DNA from: Leptospira meyeri | GTDB lineage: Bacteria > Spirochaetota > Leptospiria > Leptospirales > Leptospiraceae | Reading direction: 5' to 3' | DNA length: 64,000 nt | Assembly: GCF_004368965.1 (NCBI RefSeq) | Contig: NZ_SORO01000001.1 | Coordinates: forward strand, 1,830,001-1,894,000 | In this document: positions 48,029 through 57,567 of the stretch, piece after piece | Layout: each line of letters starts with the position of its first letter | How positions within the stretch are numbered: position 1 is the stretch's first letter | Translations under genes and position numbers: made by a program | Notes under the pieces: model-generated | Told to the model about the DNA's origin: nothing | What the model saw: only the letters and a program-made list of their open reading frames with translations | Database searches by the model: none

Positions 48029-48138
48029 TTTTTGAAAATTGGTTCGGGTGCCGCATAGCACCCACGGATGGGTGCGTGCGGGAGCTTTGGCCAGGGAGGG
48101 CCAAGCGAACGCAAGGCGCCCGAACCAATTTTCAAAAA
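48029..48138. repeat. 110-bp three-armed palindrome
   Basis: Outer arms of 24 bases (48029-48052 and 48115-48138) pair with a single G/T-type mismatch. Between them are two further hairpins: GCACCCA/TGGGTGC with loop CGGA (48058-48075), and GCTTTGGCC/GGCCAAGC with one bulged T (48084-48106). The folded form is a three-way junction on either strand. It lies 31 bases from tRNA-His. Confidence 0.85.
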
Positions 48139-48169
48139 TTATATTCGTTGTAGGGGAAATTTTTTAGTG

Positions 48170-48242
48170 GGTGGATGACGGGATTCGAACCCGCGACGAC
48201 CGGTACCACAAACCGGGGCTCTACCGCTGAACTACATCCACC
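48170..48242 (-). tRNA. tRNA-His (GTG)
   Basis: The reverse complement folds as a cloverleaf with an 8-bp acceptor stem GGTGGATG/CATCCACC, including the G-1:C73 pair specific for tRNA-His. The anticodon loop reads TTTGTGG, anticodon GTG. The T arm is GGGTTCGAATCCC. CCA is not encoded. It is the last of three tandem minus-strand tRNAs. Confidence 0.95.
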
Positions 48243-48259
48243 GTTTCTAGAACAATCAT

Positions 48260-48333
48260 CGACCCGAGAGGGATTCGAACCCCCGACCAACTGCTTAGAA
48301 GGCAGTTGCTCTATCCAGCTGAGCTACCGGGTC
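48260..48333 (-). tRNA. tRNA-Arg (TCT)
   Basis: The reverse complement starts GACCCGGTAGCTCAGC and ends in CTCTCGGGTC with discriminator G. The anticodon loop CTTCTAA gives anticodon TCT, reading AGA/AGG. The T arm GGGGGTTCGAATCCC is canonical. CCA is not encoded. It lies 17 bases from tRNA-His. Confidence 0.95.
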
Positions 48334-48350
48334 AGATAGAACCAACTGAT

Positions 48351-48422
48351 TCGGGATGACAGGATTTGAACCTGCGACCCTCTGTACCCAAAACAGATGC
48401 GCTACCACTGCGCTACATCCCG
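48351..48422 (-). tRNA. tRNA-Pro (TGG)
   Basis: The reverse complement starts CGGGATGTAGCGCAGTGG and ends in CATCCCG with discriminator A. The anticodon loop TTTTGGGT gives TGG. The T arm is CAGGTTCAAATCCTG. CCA is not encoded. It is first in the tRNA cluster; a TTGACA at 48464-48469 (minus) is a possible -35 but its -10 is poor. Confidence 0.95.
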
Positions 48423-48481
48423 AGAAAGTCCTTGAAACACCAGTGTTTTTGGCTTAAGGACTGTGTCAACAAAAGGGAGAT

Positions 48482-49153
48482 TTATTTCTTCAGGTTCTTG
48501 AGTCTTTCGAGCAGAATGGGATGGTTTGGGTTCTTTTGTAGGGCTTTGCGATAGGCTTTCCAAGCTTCCTCTGGTTTTCCGATGGTTTGCAGGAAATAAC
48601 CAAAGGAATCCAAATAGGCCGGATTGTTTGGATCTAATTCCAATGCTTTTTTTAAAGACTGGATGGCTTCCGAACGCTCTTCCGCATTTAGCTTTTTTTT
48701 CAAAGCAAGCAGGTATCCAAGTGAGTTCAGACTGTTTTTATAATCGGGAGTATGCTTTAGGATCCGTCTGTGAATTTCTATGGCCTCTTCCAAACGATGT
48801 GTGTATTCATAAACATGGGCCAAAAAAGACAAAAGTTTTGGGTCATCCACTGCAACTTGCAATCTTTCTTTGATAATGGACTCGGCTGTTTCCCAATCCT
48901 TTAATTCCACAAGGGCAAATACTTTTAAGCGGTACACATTATCAAGTTCGATAAAACCAGGATACTCGCTTAGGATTCGGTCCAAAACCTGAATCGATTT
49001 TTTAAAGTTTTTTGTCTGAAAACAACACAAAGCAAAATTATAAAGAAGGATGGGGTCTTCTGGATTTTGGAGTAAGGCCTGGTCCAAAAGATTCAGTGCC
49101 ATTGCATAATTGCCTTTGTTCATATAACCGAGGTAATCTGTTTCTTCTGCCAT
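48482..49153 (-). CDS. TPR-repeat protein
   Basis: 223 residues made of about five or six tetratricopeptide repeats (for example NYAMALNLLDQALLQNPEDP, NFALCCFQTKNFKKSIQVLD, EEAWKAYRKALQKNPNHP). There is no signal peptide, so it is cytoplasmic and acts by protein contact; the partner is unknown. It starts 5 bases after the surE stop and is probably co-transcribed with it. Confidence 0.85.
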   Translation of the reverse strand: MAEETDYLGYMNKGNYAMALNLLDQALLQNPEDPILLYNFALCCFQTKNFKKSIQVLDRILSEYPGFIELDNVYRLKVFALVELKDWETAESIIKERLQVAVDDPKLLSFLAHVYEYTHRLEEAIEIHRRILKHTPDYKNSLNSLGYLLALKKKLNAEERSEAIQSLKKALELDPNNPAYLDSFGYFLQTIGKPEEAWKAYRKALQKNPNHPILLERLKNLKK

Positions 49154-49158
49154 GAGTT

Positions 49159-49899
49159 TTATTTAGATTGTAATTCCGCTAATCGTTTTTTTTCAGTGAG
49201 ATCCAATTGGATGGGTGTGACAGGAAGTTTTCCTTGGTAATAGGCTTCAAAATCAGTTCCTGTTTCTTCATCATGCCCAAGCAAACTTCCATTTAATTGA
49301 AATTCGCTGACACCTTCAATGATTTGTTTTTTTTCATACTTTTCAGAATAACGACGTCGACCCAAACGAGTGAATACAATTTCGTCTAATGTACCAGATC
49401 CAGAAATTTCAGGAGGAAAGTTTAAATTCCAAACTTCACCAGACTTAATCTGTGATTTGTATTTAGAGAGAAACGACAAAACAAGTTCTGCTTCTTTTTC
49501 GTAACCATCCTCTGGGTCAATGCGACCAGAACTCACAGCAAGAGAAGGAATTCCATGAAGGGCTCCATGTTTCGCCGCACCAACAGTTCCGGAATAATGT
49601 ACATCGTAACCCATATTCACACCACGGTTGATCCCTGAGATCACAAAGTCGATTTTCGGAAAGATCTCTGCATACAATCCAATGTTCACACAATCCGCAG
49701 GAAAGCCGTCGGCTATATAATGGTTGTCATTGATTCGTTCCACACGCATCCCCTGGAACACAGTTAGTGCCATGGATGTGACAGAACGTTCTTTCAAAGG
49801 AGCAATGAGATAGGTTTGATAAGATTTGCCAAGGACACGTTCCAAAGCTTTAATTCCGGCGGAAGAAATTCCGTCGTCATTTGTAATGAGTAAATTCAA
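49159..49899 (-). CDS. surE: 5'/3'-nucleotidase SurE
   Basis: 246 residues. The metal site at the N-terminus (MNLLITNDDGISSAGIKAL) and the later VISGINRGVNMGYDVHYSGTVGAAKHG segment are diagnostic. SurE dephosphorylates nucleoside monophosphates under stress. It starts 1 base after the upstream membrane-protein gene's stop in a four-gene minus-strand run with sppA. Confidence 0.95.
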   Translation of the reverse strand: MNLLITNDDGISSAGIKALERVLGKSYQTYLIAPLKERSVTSMALTVFQGMRVERINDNHYIADGFPADCVNIGLYAEIFPKIDFVISGINRGVNMGYDVHYSGTVGAAKHGALHGIPSLAVSSGRIDPEDGYEKEAELVLSFLSKYKSQIKSGEVWNLNFPPEISGSGTLDEIVFTRLGRRRYSEKYEKKQIIEGVSEFQLNGSLLGHDEETGTDFEAYYQGKLPVTPIQLDLTEKKRLAELQSK

Positions 49900-49900
49900 A

Positions 49901-50509
49901 CTAAAAACCGCCCGAAATCGATTGGAGTATACTGGTTGCTGTATACAAATTCATAAGAAAAGGGAAGATGATGGTGAGTCCAAGTGCATAAAACGAAAAC
50001 CGAAGTGAATCTCGATTCCTTAGTTCATAGATAGACTTTAAACCGCGAGAAACCACCAGACTATATAACAAAATAAAACTGAGAAGTAAAAAGAGTCCTG
50101 ATCCAAGTCCTGAAAGCCCCAATGCATGAAATACAATGCAAACTGGAGCAAATAACAAAAACAATACGACTGAATGTCTTGCAAATAGGATCAAAAACAA
50201 AAGTTTCGGAGTCCTTCCCCTTTTTTGCACATAATAATCAGCAACTAGTGAATAAAAAAAAGGGAAAAATCGAAACAAAAACAAATTGGCGATAAAACCA
50301 AAAAACAAAAATGACAAAGTAGAAATGGTGTATGGCGCAGAAAGGATACTCATTCCAACTGACAAAGACAAGGCGGAAAGAATGGAAAATAACCAACTGG
50401 ATACGGGACTTGCCGCGAACGGGATTTCCTGTACTTCCTCCGAATACCGAAGAGGATCCAAAAATACCAATTCTAATACATCAACTAAATCGAAGAAAAA
50501 ATCTCTCAT
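49901..50509 (-). CDS. Yip1-like multi-pass membrane protein
   Basis: 202 residues with about five helices after an amphipathic leader ([22 protein letters not shown]). The topology is similar to the protein at 4540-5124, and both fit Yip1-domain proteins, but no sequence motif proves it. It overlaps the sppA stop by 4 bases and is followed by surE, so it shares the sppA transcript. Function unknown. Confidence 0.65.
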   Translation of the reverse strand: MRDFFFDLVDVLELVFLDPLRYSEEVQEIPFAASPVSSWLFSILSALSLSVGMSILSAPYTISTLSFLFFGFIANLFLFRFFPFFYSLVADYYVQKRGRTPKLLFLILFARHSVVLFLLFAPVCIVFHALGLSGLGSGLFLLLSFILLYSLVVSRGLKSIYELRNRDSLRFSFYALGLTIIFPFLMNLYTATSILQSISGGF

Positions 50510-51471
50510 AACATTAATTTTCCAAGTGCTGTTGGTAAGATGACCAAAACTTGAGATTGGATGAGAGACCTGATTTTGGATACATGAGAATTGTCTCCCA
50601 AAAAGCTAACACCAATTGATTGTAAAAATCGATCAAAAGGAGAGATCTCTTGCTCAAAAAGTGGAATGAGGCCATCGTATTGGCAAAGTTCAGAAAGTTT
50701 TTTATGAGCTTCTCTTCTGCCACCAATGTCATCCACAAGTTTGTTACGGAAGGCATCTTCGCCGGAATAAATTTTACCTTCAGCTAATTCTTCAATGGAC
50801 TTAACCGTTTTGTTTCGGCCTTTAGCAACATCTTCCACAAACTTGCGATAGGTGTCCTGTAATTGTTTGCCGATCATATCATCTTCTTCGTTTGTGGAAT
50901 CGCGAAATGGTGAATACATATCTTTGTATTTCCCTGCTTTATAAGTGCGAACGCCCACTCCATAACGGTCGAGAAGACCCTTTACGTTAGGTGCAAAGGA
51001 AATAACCCCAATGGAACCCGTAATGGTTCCATTTTGTGCAAAAATATAATCGGAAGCTGCGGCGATATAATACCCACCGGAGGCGGCCACATCCTTCATG
51101 CTCACAACAATCTTTTTGGTTTTCCGCAGATGAAGGAGTTCGTTGAAAATTTCTTGGGAAGCAGCAACCGTTCCTCCTGGAGAATTGATTTCAACAAGGA
51201 TTCCTTTGATATTTCCGTCTTCTTCCAATTCGCGTAATTGGCGTAAAACGGTATCAGCACCGGTGGAATCAAAAGTGGATTCCCCAGAGTGGATCTCACC
51301 TACGATCGGTATGACGACAGCTCCAATTTCACTGGTTTGAAAAAGACCGCCACCAGTCCCACTAGAGAAACGGGCAAGGCTTGATCCAGATACCAAGATG
51401 GCAATTCCGAGAATTGTGGCAATGGTGGAGAACAAAAAGGAGAGAAAGAGAAGAAATTGGTTTCTTTCCAT
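50506..51471 (-). CDS. sppA: Signal peptide peptidase SppA, short form
   Basis: 321 residues from ATG 51471, where a membrane helix starts ([21 protein letters not shown]); a longer frame to 51510 exists. This is the 36-kDa-type SppA. Motifs are [26 protein letters not shown], catalytic Ser in [22 protein letters not shown] and catalytic Lys in [14 protein letters not shown]. It degrades leftover signal peptides in the membrane. It heads the run sppA, membrane protein, surE, TPR. Confidence 0.93.
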   Translation of the reverse strand: MERNQFLLFLSFLFSTIATILGIAILVSGSSLARFSSGTGGGLFQTSEIGAVVIPIVGEIHSGESTFDSTGADTVLRQLRELEEDGNIKGILVEINSPGGTVAASQEIFNELLHLRKTKKIVVSMKDVAASGGYYIAAASDYIFAQNGTITGSIGVISFAPNVKGLLDRYGVGVRTYKAGKYKDMYSPFRDSTNEEDDMIGKQLQDTYRKFVEDVAKGRNKTVKSIEELAEGKIYSGEDAFRNKLVDDIGGRREAHKKLSELCQYDGLIPLFEQEISPFDRFLQSIGVSFLGDNSHVSKIRSLIQSQVLVILPTALGKLML

Positions 51472-51645
51472 AAACTCCCACAAGCAAAACCTTGCAAAAA
51501 CCCGAGTCAACTTTAATAATTCTTTACTTTTTTTTAGAAAAAGTTTATTTTCCTTGTACGGGCTAACCGAAAATTAGACAGGTAGTCATAGGATTTATGT
51601 CCAAGCACCGCCGAGACATAAGGCCTTTACCAAGGAAGGTAGGAC

Positions 51646-52161
51646 ATGGATGTTCGTCTCAATCGTCTCCTCAACTCAGCTGAAAAACTAATCCAGGACA
51701 AAAAGGACACAAAAGATGTCTCTGGAAAATCAGGAACTCCTGTACAAAAGTCAGATGAAAAATCCGACTTTATTGTCAGCCTTCCTGTTCAGTACCACAA
51801 TATCCAATCGCGACTCACGGAATTGCAAAAACAGCTTTCCAAGGAACAATCTCGGATTGGCCTTTTGGAAGATAACTCCCAAGAAGAAGACAAACTCAAA
51901 GAACTTCTTTTTGAAGGAGAACCACTGTTCCCAGAGTTAGGTGAAGGGAAAGTATCCAAACCAGAAATTTTAGAAACGAGCAAAGGGAATATTTCCAGCC
52001 TGCTTGCAGAACTAAAGAAAAAAGAGGTAGAGAGCGAAAATATCTTTTCTCTTGGAATGATGTTAAACCCAGAAGAGTTCAAAGGTAAAATTGGAACTTT
52101 GTCTGCTTCTTCTATGAAACCAATTTCTGAAACAATGGTGAAACGACTTCTCGGCAATTAA
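51646..52161 (+). CDS. Hypothetical coiled-coil protein
   Basis: 171 residues, soluble and highly charged. A coiled-coil is predicted around NIQSRLTELQKQLSKEQSRIG. The ATG follows an AAGGAAGGTAGG purine tract. The next gene's TTG directly abuts the stop, which indicates coupling to an amino-acid permease. No family is recognised. Confidence 0.65.
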   Translation: MDVRLNRLLNSAEKLIQDKKDTKDVSGKSGTPVQKSDEKSDFIVSLPVQYHNIQSRLTELQKQLSKEQSRIGLLEDNSQEEDKLKELLFEGEPLFPELGEGKVSKPEILETSKGNISSLLAELKKKEVESENIFSLGMMLNPEEFKGKIGTLSASSMKPISETMVKRLLGN

Positions 52162-53532
52162 TTGGAATTAAAACGTTCCCTCAATACTTTTGATTCCATT
52201 TCTGTTCTCTTCTCCTCTATGGTGGGGTCGGGAATATTTTTCACCTCAGGGTATTTGATCAAAGAAACCGGAAATCTTTGGATTGTCCTATTCTGTTGGA
52301 TTGTCGGCGGGGTTTTAGCTCTCTCAGGTTCCATCACTTATGCTTATGCAGCTCGCCTCCTCCCTTTCGCTGGCGGAGATTATGTTTATCTAAAAGTTGC
52401 TTACTCTCCAGCCATTGCCTTTATGAGTGGCTGGTCATCCTTACTCACTAATTTCTCTGCTTGTGTATCGGTACTCGCTCTGGCCTTCGGTAAGTATGTT
52501 CAAATTTTATTTCCAGAAATTCCTATTTGGGAGTCTCCCACTTATACTTTGTTAGGTTTGGATTTACAAGTTAGTTCCATTACCTTCATTGGTGTTTTAC
52601 CAATTTTATTTTTTAGTACGCTCAACTACTTTGGAATTAAATCGGCAGTGCGTGTACAAAATGTTTTTGCTGTCTTAAAAATCACAGGCCTGCTTCTATT
52701 TTTAGTACTTGGGTTTTCGATTGGGAACACCAATTGGTCTTATTTAATCCATTCCCCATTTCCAAACTTAATGGAACTTTCTTTTTATTCGAAAGTTTTG
52801 ATTGGGATTGTACCTGTATCCTTCTCTTATTTGGGATGGAATATGATTACCTACATTGCGGAAGAGGTAAAAAATCCAGAAAAAACGATTGTTCGTTCCG
52901 CGATCACTGCTTGTTTTCTTGTCGCGGGATTGTATTTTGCGATCAATTTGATTTTTGTGATTTCTGCTCCCATTGAAGAATTAAGTGGCCAAGATGGGAT
53001 TGGTGCCATCGCCTTTCAGAAGTTATTCGGTGTAAACTATTCTATTTTAACGACAAGTTTTATTGCATGGGTGATTTTGGGTTCCATGTCGGCAATTCTT
53101 ATTGGAGGAAGTCGAGTTTACTTTGCGATGGCAAGAGATGGAGTTTTCCTTCCTTCTTTTTCCAAGATACATCCGAAATGGCATAGCCCTTATGTTTCGA
53201 TTTTTTTTCAGGCCTTTGTTGCTATTCTCTTTTTGTTTGTGAAAGAAATCGAAGCTTTGCTTTATATGATCACTTGTTCGATTTTAATTTTGTCATGTCT
53301 TACGGCAGCCACGCCATTTCGATTCGAAAAGATGGGATTAAAATCGGATTATAAAATTCCTTTTTATCCTTTGCCCATTTTCCTTTACATTTTGGCCAAT
53401 ATTGCTGTGATGATGGTTCTCTTTATCGAAAAACCTGTGACTGCGGGATGGGGGCTAATGATCACTCTGATAGCCCTTCCTGTATATTATGGATTTCGGT
53501 TAGATAAAAAACTGATAAAAGTTAAGAAGTGA
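52162..53532 (+). CDS. APC-superfamily amino acid permease
   Basis: 456 residues, about 12 helices. The start is a TTG immediately after the previous stop codon. The first helix carries the broken-helix substrate motif SVLFSSMVGSGIFFTSGYL, and helix 6 has GWNMITYIAEEVKNPEKTI, both typical of APC permeases such as the L-type/SteT group. The substrate is probably an amino acid, but which one is not readable. Confidence 0.9.
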   Translation: MELKRSLNTFDSISVLFSSMVGSGIFFTSGYLIKETGNLWIVLFCWIVGGVLALSGSITYAYAARLLPFAGGDYVYLKVAYSPAIAFMSGWSSLLTNFSACVSVLALAFGKYVQILFPEIPIWESPTYTLLGLDLQVSSITFIGVLPILFFSTLNYFGIKSAVRVQNVFAVLKITGLLLFLVLGFSIGNTNWSYLIHSPFPNLMELSFYSKVLIGIVPVSFSYLGWNMITYIAEEVKNPEKTIVRSAITACFLVAGLYFAINLIFVISAPIEELSGQDGIGAIAFQKLFGVNYSILTTSFIAWVILGSMSAILIGGSRVYFAMARDGVFLPSFSKIHPKWHSPYVSIFFQAFVAILFLFVKEIEALLYMITCSILILSCLTAATPFRFEKMGLKSDYKIPFYPLPIFLYILANIAVMMVLFIEKPVTAGWGLMITLIALPVYYGFRLDKKLIKVKK

Positions 53533-53548
53533 CAACAAACCAAAGTAT

Positions 53549-55021
53549 CTAAGCAATTGCCATAAACGTTTTACCAATAATAGGCATTACTTCGTCTTTT
53601 GCCAATACCCAAATCACATCTCCGCCTCTCACTTGTGTATTACCGGATGGTATCAAAAATTGTTCCCCCCGGGCAATCAGTAGAATGTGAGATTGTTCTG
53701 GAAGTTTGATTTCAAACAAAGCCTTGTCCACTACACTTGAGTTATAAGGTACAATCAATTCTTGTAAAGTCATACCTGGGAACTCAATGTTATCAAAGTC
53801 GGTTGGATGATAAATTTTACGATCAGGATCCTTTTTTAAGATACCTAACCACTGTGCTACGCGGGGGATAAGCGATCCTTGGATCAGAAGGGAAACAAGA
53901 ACTACGAAGAATACAATGTGGAAAAGTAAATCTCCCCATACTAGACCCTGGGCAATTGGAAAAGTAGCAAGGATGATAGGAGAGGCACCGCGTAACCCAA
54001 CCCAGGAAATAAATAACTTTTCTTTGACAGGTAACTTGACTCGTAGAAGCGAAATAAACACAGCCACTGGCCTTGCAAAAAGAATGAGAAGTATCCCAAT
54101 GAGAAGTCCCGGAACCCAAATATTGACCATCCGTGAAGGATACACAAGAAGTCCAAAACAAAGGAACATACCAATTTGTAAGATCCAAACATAACCATTT
54201 AAGAATCTAAAGATGGATTTTTTATGAATGAATTTGTTTCGGCCAACAATGATACCTGCAATGTATACAGCTAAAAATCCATTCCCTTGGAACACCGTTG
54301 TGACTGCATAAATAAAAGGAACTGAGGCAGTGATAAAAACCAAATAAAGACCATCGTATCCCAGTTTGACGGAGTTCATTAAATAAAGAATGAGGATCCC
54401 CAAACTGTATCCCATCATTGTCCCTACAAGGACCTGCATTACAAAAAAACGGAAGAATTGGAAACCACTAAAACTAGCATCCGCTGTGATGAGGTTCATA
54501 AAGATGGTTGTTAAAAGTACACCTACCGCATCATTAGAACCAGATTCAAATTCTATGATTTTTTTTAAATGAACAGGTAAATCAGACGAACCTGTTTTAA
54601 AGATATTAAATACCGAGGCCGCATCAGTTGCGCTCACGATGGAACCAAGTAAAAACGATTCCATAAATCCAAGGACAGGAAATAAAAAGTGGATGAGAAC
54701 ACCTAAAATCAGTGCAGTCAGAATGGTTCCCACAATCGACAACCGAATTCCAACAGATAAGAAGTTTTTTAAACTATCCCACTCACTTTCTAGACCACCC
54801 AAAAACAAAATATAAATAAGAGCAAAAATCCCAATGGATTGGGCTAAACCATAATCACTAAAATCGATTCTACCGGGACCGTCAGCACCAGCTAACATAC
54901 CAAAGGTTAAAAAAATAAGTAAAATCGGAAATCCAAAACGAAAGAATAGTTTGCTCGATAAAATAGAGAATAAAATAAGAGTTGAGATAACAAGAGCTTG
55001 TAAGGTAAAACTGTCTATCAT
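53549..55021 (-). CDS. K+/H+ antiporter of the CPA1 family (NhaP2/CvrA-like) with RCK-C domain
   Basis: 490 residues. Twelve or so helices carry the CPA signatures GSIVSATDAASVFNIF and FESGSNDAVGVLLTT (the ND pair for proton/cation exchange). The C-terminal about 90 residues (FPGMTLQELIVPYNSSVVDK...) are an RCK_C/TrkA-C regulatory domain that binds ligands. It would balance cytoplasmic K+ and pH. The gene converges with the permease across 16 bases. Confidence 0.92.
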   Translation of the reverse strand: MIDSFTLQALVISTLILFSILSSKLFFRFGFPILLIFLTFGMLAGADGPGRIDFSDYGLAQSIGIFALIYILFLGGLESEWDSLKNFLSVGIRLSIVGTILTALILGVLIHFLFPVLGFMESFLLGSIVSATDAASVFNIFKTGSSDLPVHLKKIIEFESGSNDAVGVLLTTIFMNLITADASFSGFQFFRFFVMQVLVGTMMGYSLGILILYLMNSVKLGYDGLYLVFITASVPFIYAVTTVFQGNGFLAVYIAGIIVGRNKFIHKKSIFRFLNGYVWILQIGMFLCFGLLVYPSRMVNIWVPGLLIGILLILFARPVAVFISLLRVKLPVKEKLFISWVGLRGASPIILATFPIAQGLVWGDLLFHIVFFVVLVSLLIQGSLIPRVAQWLGILKKDPDRKIYHPTDFDNIEFPGMTLQELIVPYNSSVVDKALFEIKLPEQSHILLIARGEQFLIPSGNTQVRGGDVIWVLAKDEVMPIIGKTFMAIA

Positions 55022-55048
55022 GTTTATTCCTTAGACGATTGGAAAAGA

Positions 55049-55444
55049 CTATCGATTCGAAGAAAGTATTTCTAAAGCCTTTGCTTTTAGAATGGGATGC
55101 ACTACAAAATCATCAGGATTTAGTGGCATAGAGGATTTAGTTTCAGTGGATTCCACCTGATTTGCAGGTGCCGGGAGTTTCCATTTATCACGACCGAGCC
55201 AAACGGAAAGGCCATAGATCATACGTTGGAAAATTTCGTCCACTTTGTCCTGTCTGCCAGCTTTTTTATAGTATCCAAAAGCCAACATAGGAAGTTTCCG
55301 ATCGTACATAAAATGATCACCCAAACGGATAAGGCCATCTTTGTAATCGGTTTTCAGAAAGAGTTCACGCGCTTTACGGATATCACCGGCATTGAAAGCG
55401 GTATTGGCTTCTCGAATCAGAGCTGCTCTTTCCTTGGAGTCCAT
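55049..55444 (-). CDS. Small helical protein, function unknown
   Basis: 131 residues from ATG 55444 (MDSKERAALIREANTAFNAGD); the frame is open to 55504 but the extra residues look non-coding and overlap the divergent gene region. The helix pairs RKARELFLKT and MLAFGYYKKAGRQDKVDEIF are TPR-like. Such short TPR proteins are common in Leptospira. It is 27 bases upstream of the antiporter gene, same strand. Confidence 0.65.
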   Translation of the reverse strand: MDSKERAALIREANTAFNAGDIRKARELFLKTDYKDGLIRLGDHFMYDRKLPMLAFGYYKKAGRQDKVDEIFQRMIYGLSVWLGRDKWKLPAPANQVESTETKSSMPLNPDDFVVHPILKAKALEILSSNR

Positions 55445-55522
55445 ACAAAGAGTATCGAACCAAATTCCGAAATTGACAACTGAAAATTGTCTAAAAGAAT
55501 GCATTTACCAGGAGAGAAATTT

Positions 55523-55996
55523 ATGTTGGAAGTAGGGAAAAAAGCCCCCAATTTTACTAGTATCAACCAAAATGGCGAAAAAGTAAAACTCGCAGACCTA
55601 ACAGGGAAAAATGGAATCGTTGTTTATTTTTATCCCAGAGATATGACGCCAGGATGTACAACAGAAGCTTGTGACTTCCGAGATAATTTTGCCCGACTAA
55701 AAAAATTCGGATTCAATGTCGTGGGAATCTCTAAAGACAATCCTAAATCCCATACCAAATTCATCGAAAAACAAGAACTCAATTTTGATCTGATCTCTGA
55801 CGAATCGGGAGAAATTTGTGAGGCCTATGGAGTTTGGAGAGAAAAAGTTTTTATGGGAAGAAAAGGAATGGGAATCGTAAGATCCAGCTTCATACTCGAT
55901 AGTTCTCTTAAAATCAAAAAAATCTATGACAGCGTGAAGGTAAAAGGACACGTTGAAGAAATCATCAAAGACATTCAGGAAATCCAAGGGAAATGA
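55523..55996 (+). CDS. bcp: Peroxiredoxin, Bcp/PrxQ type
   Basis: 157 residues from ATG 55523, which follows AGGAGAG (55510-55516). Peroxidatic Cys45 and resolving Cys50 are in [14 protein letters not shown], the PrxQ spacing of five. SFILD and the thioredoxin fold elements are present. It reduces peroxides using thioredoxin. Its stop overlaps the aminopeptidase start (ATGA). Confidence 0.95.
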   Translation: MLEVGKKAPNFTSINQNGEKVKLADLTGKNGIVVYFYPRDMTPGCTTEACDFRDNFARLKKFGFNVVGISKDNPKSHTKFIEKQELNFDLISDESGEICEAYGVWREKVFMGRKGMGIVRSSFILDSSLKIKKIYDSVKVKGHVEEIIKDIQEIQGK

Positions 55997-57471
55997 AAAT
56001 AGAAACTTCTCCACTCCAAATCCAAATCGGTTCCCCAAAATCTGGAACTTTTTACAAACTCATCCCCATCTTCCAAGAGGATGTCAAAGAAGAACTTGGG
56101 AAAAAATTTCCGGTTCAAATCGAAACCAAAGTTTTTTCTGGTGAACTCGGAAAAGAATTTCGAGATGAATCAGAGCAGACCATCTATCTTGGATTAGGTG
56201 AGAAAGAAAAACTCAACTTTAGAAAGTTTATTTCTCATTTTTTTAAGTATGGGGAAAAAATTCTAAATTATGATGGAATGGGTCTTGAAATTTTTATCTC
56301 TAAATCCCTTTCCAAAAAGTTTTCTGCAGACCGAATCGCTTACCAAATTGCCAACACTCTTTTTATTGGAAGTTATCCTGTTTCTGTTTTACAAACCAAG
56401 AAAAAAGAAAAAAAGAAAGTAGGTGCCGTTTACTTAAAGTTCGAAGACAAAACTGCAACAACTCTTGCAGAGTCTGGACTTTCCAAAAGTAAAATTGTCG
56501 CCAAACACGTCAATGGTGCTCGTCATATCGCCCATCTTCCTGCAAACTATTTTACTCCTGATGATTTTGTTTCTCGTTCCAAAGAAATTGCCAAGGAATA
56601 CAAACTTTCCATCAAGGTTTGGGACGAACCTCAATTGAAAAAAGAAGGTCTCGGTGGGATCTTAGCAGTGGCTCGTGGATCAGAACTTCAAGGAAAGATG
56701 GTCATTTTGGAGTACAAACCTGCCAAAGCCAAAAAGAAATTTGCAATCGTAGGAAAGGGATTAACCTTTGACACCGGTGGAATTTCTTTAAAACCTCCCG
56801 GCGAAATGCATGAAATGAAATATGATATGTGTGGGGCAGCAGCCACCATACACGCAATTGGTGCCATTGCTGCTCTCGAACTTCCGATTCATATTGTAGC
56901 TGCGATCGGTGTGGCAGAAAATATGCCAGATGGAAAAGCCATCAAACCAGGAGATGTTTATACCGCTTACAATGGAACCACTGTGGAAGTACAAAACACG
57001 GATGCCGAAGGAAGGCTTGTTCTCGGTGATGTTTTATCCTACATTTCCAAGAATTACAAACCAGACTATATGGTGGATTTAGCCACGCTTACGGGAGCTG
57101 TGATCATTGCCTTAGGTCATGAAGCGGCTGCCATCCTGACCAATTCAGATCCACTCCGCGAAGCCCTATTCGCTGCATCAGAGGCTTCTGATGACCGAGT
57201 TTGGGAACTTCCACTTTGGGAAGAGTATGGAGAAGATCTTAAATCGGACATTGCTGATTTAAAAAACATCACTGGTGGAGGGAAAGGCGCAGGTACCATT
57301 TCAGCTGGAATTTTTCTTTCTAAGTTTGTGGATGAATCGATAAACTGGGCTCACATCGACATTGCCGGTGCCGCTTGGAGAAAGAAAAAATCAGGAACCC
57401 AATTTCACGGACCAACTGGTTACGGCGTACGTTTGTTAGTGGATTTGGCAAAAGAACTATCCAAGAAATAA
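55993..57471 (+). CDS. pepA: Leucyl aminopeptidase (M17)
   Basis: 492 residues. The N-terminal macro-like domain is followed by the catalytic half with [26 protein letters not shown], and the di-metal signature [12 protein letters not shown]; also [15 protein letters not shown]. It removes N-terminal residues from peptides in the cytoplasm. It is translationally coupled to bcp by a 4-base overlap. Confidence 0.96.
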   Translation: MKIETSPLQIQIGSPKSGTFYKLIPIFQEDVKEELGKKFPVQIETKVFSGELGKEFRDESEQTIYLGLGEKEKLNFRKFISHFFKYGEKILNYDGMGLEIFISKSLSKKFSADRIAYQIANTLFIGSYPVSVLQTKKKEKKKVGAVYLKFEDKTATTLAESGLSKSKIVAKHVNGARHIAHLPANYFTPDDFVSRSKEIAKEYKLSIKVWDEPQLKKEGLGGILAVARGSELQGKMVILEYKPAKAKKKFAIVGKGLTFDTGGISLKPPGEMHEMKYDMCGAAATIHAIGAIAALELPIHIVAAIGVAENMPDGKAIKPGDVYTAYNGTTVEVQNTDAEGRLVLGDVLSYISKNYKPDYMVDLATLTGAVIIALGHEAAAILTNSDPLREALFAASEASDDRVWELPLWEEYGEDLKSDIADLKNITGGGKGAGTISAGIFLSKFVDESINWAHIDIAGAAWRKKKSGTQFHGPTGYGVRLLVDLAKELSKK

Positions 57472-57496
57472 AACTTCCAAATCGATTCCATAAAAA

Positions 57497-57519
57497 AGGC
57501 GGGAGAATCTTTCCCGCCT
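57497..57519 (-). terminator. Intrinsic terminator for the MFS gene
   Basis: AGGCGGGA (57497-57504) and TCCCGCCT (57512-57519) form a GC-rich stem with a 7-base loop. Read on the minus strand it is followed by TTTTTT, so it ends the transporter transcript. On the plus strand the tail is poor, but it may also limit pepA readthrough. Confidence 0.85.
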
Positions 57520-57567
57520 AGCTGTAAAAACCGATCTATTCACTTTTTATCGAATCCTTCTGCATTG

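Larger units (their letters stand above)
47680..48169. other. 490-base non-coding region rich in hairpins
   Basis: No gene is convincing. The contents are a GC-rich stretch (about 47830-47903) with GCGAG/CTCGC pairing, an 11-bp perfect hairpin at 47905-47930, an AT-rich spacer, and the large palindrome at 48029-48138. The region separates the island lipoprotein genes from the tRNA cluster. Confidence 0.7.

Noticed and set aside
48170..48422. tRNA 3' ends as attachment sites of the recombinase
   Set aside because: I looked for copies of the tRNA-His 3' half near 42.1-42.8 kb and saw no repeat, so no attL/attR pair can be named.
48427..48469. Hairpin and TTGACA upstream of tRNA-Pro as a firm promoter/regulator
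   Set aside because: The -35 match is perfect but the -10 at 17 bases (ACACTG) is poor; the AGTCCTT/AAGGACT stem is suggestive only.
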